Of a DNA stretch of 64,000 bases, positions 63,506-64,000 are shown piece after piece. The DNA comes from Opisthorchis felineus (taxonomy: Eukaryota; Platyhelminthes; Trematoda; Opisthorchiida; Opisthorchiidae). Position numbers and translations under genes: made by a program. Location of the stretch: NCBI GenBank assembly GCA_004794785.1, contig SJOL01006429.1, positions 137,334 through 201,333 on the forward strand, in the 5' to 3' direction. The number at the start of each line of letters is the position of its first letter. Position 1 is the stretch's first letter. The notes under the pieces were generated by a model, which was not told the DNA's origin, did no database searches, and saw nothing but the letters and a program-made list of their open reading frames with translations.

Positions 63506-64000
63506 CTGCGAGAAGATGGGAGAAGATGGTGTTACCGCTTGGAGTGTAAAATGTACACTTTTGTGCATGCATGAATGAATTGTGCTTTCAGAGAAAGGAC
63601 CCAATCTACTACTTTTTTAAGGGAAATTTTCAATTGCGATAGGTTGGTACTTCTTTCCATGCATTTAGCCGCTCCGCTCACATATTTGTCGATTTCCACA
63701 TGATTTTTCTCATATGCAAGTTCGCCTCGTTCACTCCTGACCTTTGAACACCCGCTCTACCGTTACCTTTCCTGTTCAACACTGGGATATTTGCATACGC
63801 GTGCAAGTGTATGTCATGGTGCGGCTGTTCTCTTGATGTGTTGTTTTGTTAAGTCCACACACAGGGGTTCTCACACGAACATTCTGCGCCATCGAGATGG
63901 TCTCAAGAGGACCATTGGTGACTCCCACTACTGGTTCCCATTCCACTGGCTTTTGTATTGTCTGTTGATATCGACAATGAGCCGTGCTAGCCAGATTTTA
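63506..64000 (-). other. RyR: Upstream RyR intron, truncated by window end
   Basis: 495 bp of intron preceding exon 1 of the window; no element recognised. The preceding exon lies beyond 64,000. Confidence 0.6.

Overview
This window is animal DNA. It has no prokaryotic operons. It holds one long, heavily intron-split gene on the minus strand, in a background of tRNA-derived SINEs, foldback repeats and microsatellites. The gene is a ryanodine receptor (RyR), the intracellular Ca2+ release channel. By reading the minus strand I assembled 45 exons, transcribed from about 63.5 kb down to about 1.1 kb. Every intron has GT and AG ends, the reading phase agrees at all 44 junctions, and there is no internal stop. 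Together they encode about 2,642 codons, roughly the middle half of a protein of about 5,000 residues. Both ends of the gene lie outside the window.

Layout in transcription order (high to low coordinates): the RIH/helical solenoid that follows the SPRY domains (exons 1-10, 63.5-53.1 kb); the RyR repeat 3/4 phosphorylation domain (exons 11-16, 51.8-45.2 kb); the second large helical solenoid (exons 17-32, 44.7-19.9 kb); the calmodulin-binding segment and two acidic linkers (exons 33-35, 18.1-15.4 kb); the RIH-associated/central domain (exons 36-41, 15.0-10.8 kb); two canonical EF-hands (exons 42-43, 10.5-6.3 kb); the segment before the pore (exon 44, 3.7-3.4 kb); and the first hydrophobic part of the membrane region (exon 45, 1.4-1.1 kb). 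The pore exons should lie to the left of base 1.

The organism is most likely a digenean fluke. This is inferred from the invertebrate-type RyR, the intron sizes of about 1.2 kb on average, and a tRNA-derived SINE whose translated shadow I associate with fluke gene sets. An opisthorchiid or Paragonimus-like species is possible, but the genus cannot be fixed from this sequence alone.

The most notable non-coding signal is a dispersed repeat present as five substantial copies (14.1, 21.5, 38.4-38.8, 55.2 and 56.6 kb). One strand carries a type-I hammerhead ribozyme core with a minimal palindromic helix III. Three copies keep the whole core. Two of these, at 14.1 and 56.6 kb, are in the same orientation as RyR and so would sit in its pre-mRNA introns. 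Two copies are also arranged as near-perfect foldbacks. No convincing second gene is seen. A degenerate plus-strand coding-like stretch at 1-1040 and a minus-strand intronic ORF near 21 kb are reported at low confidence.
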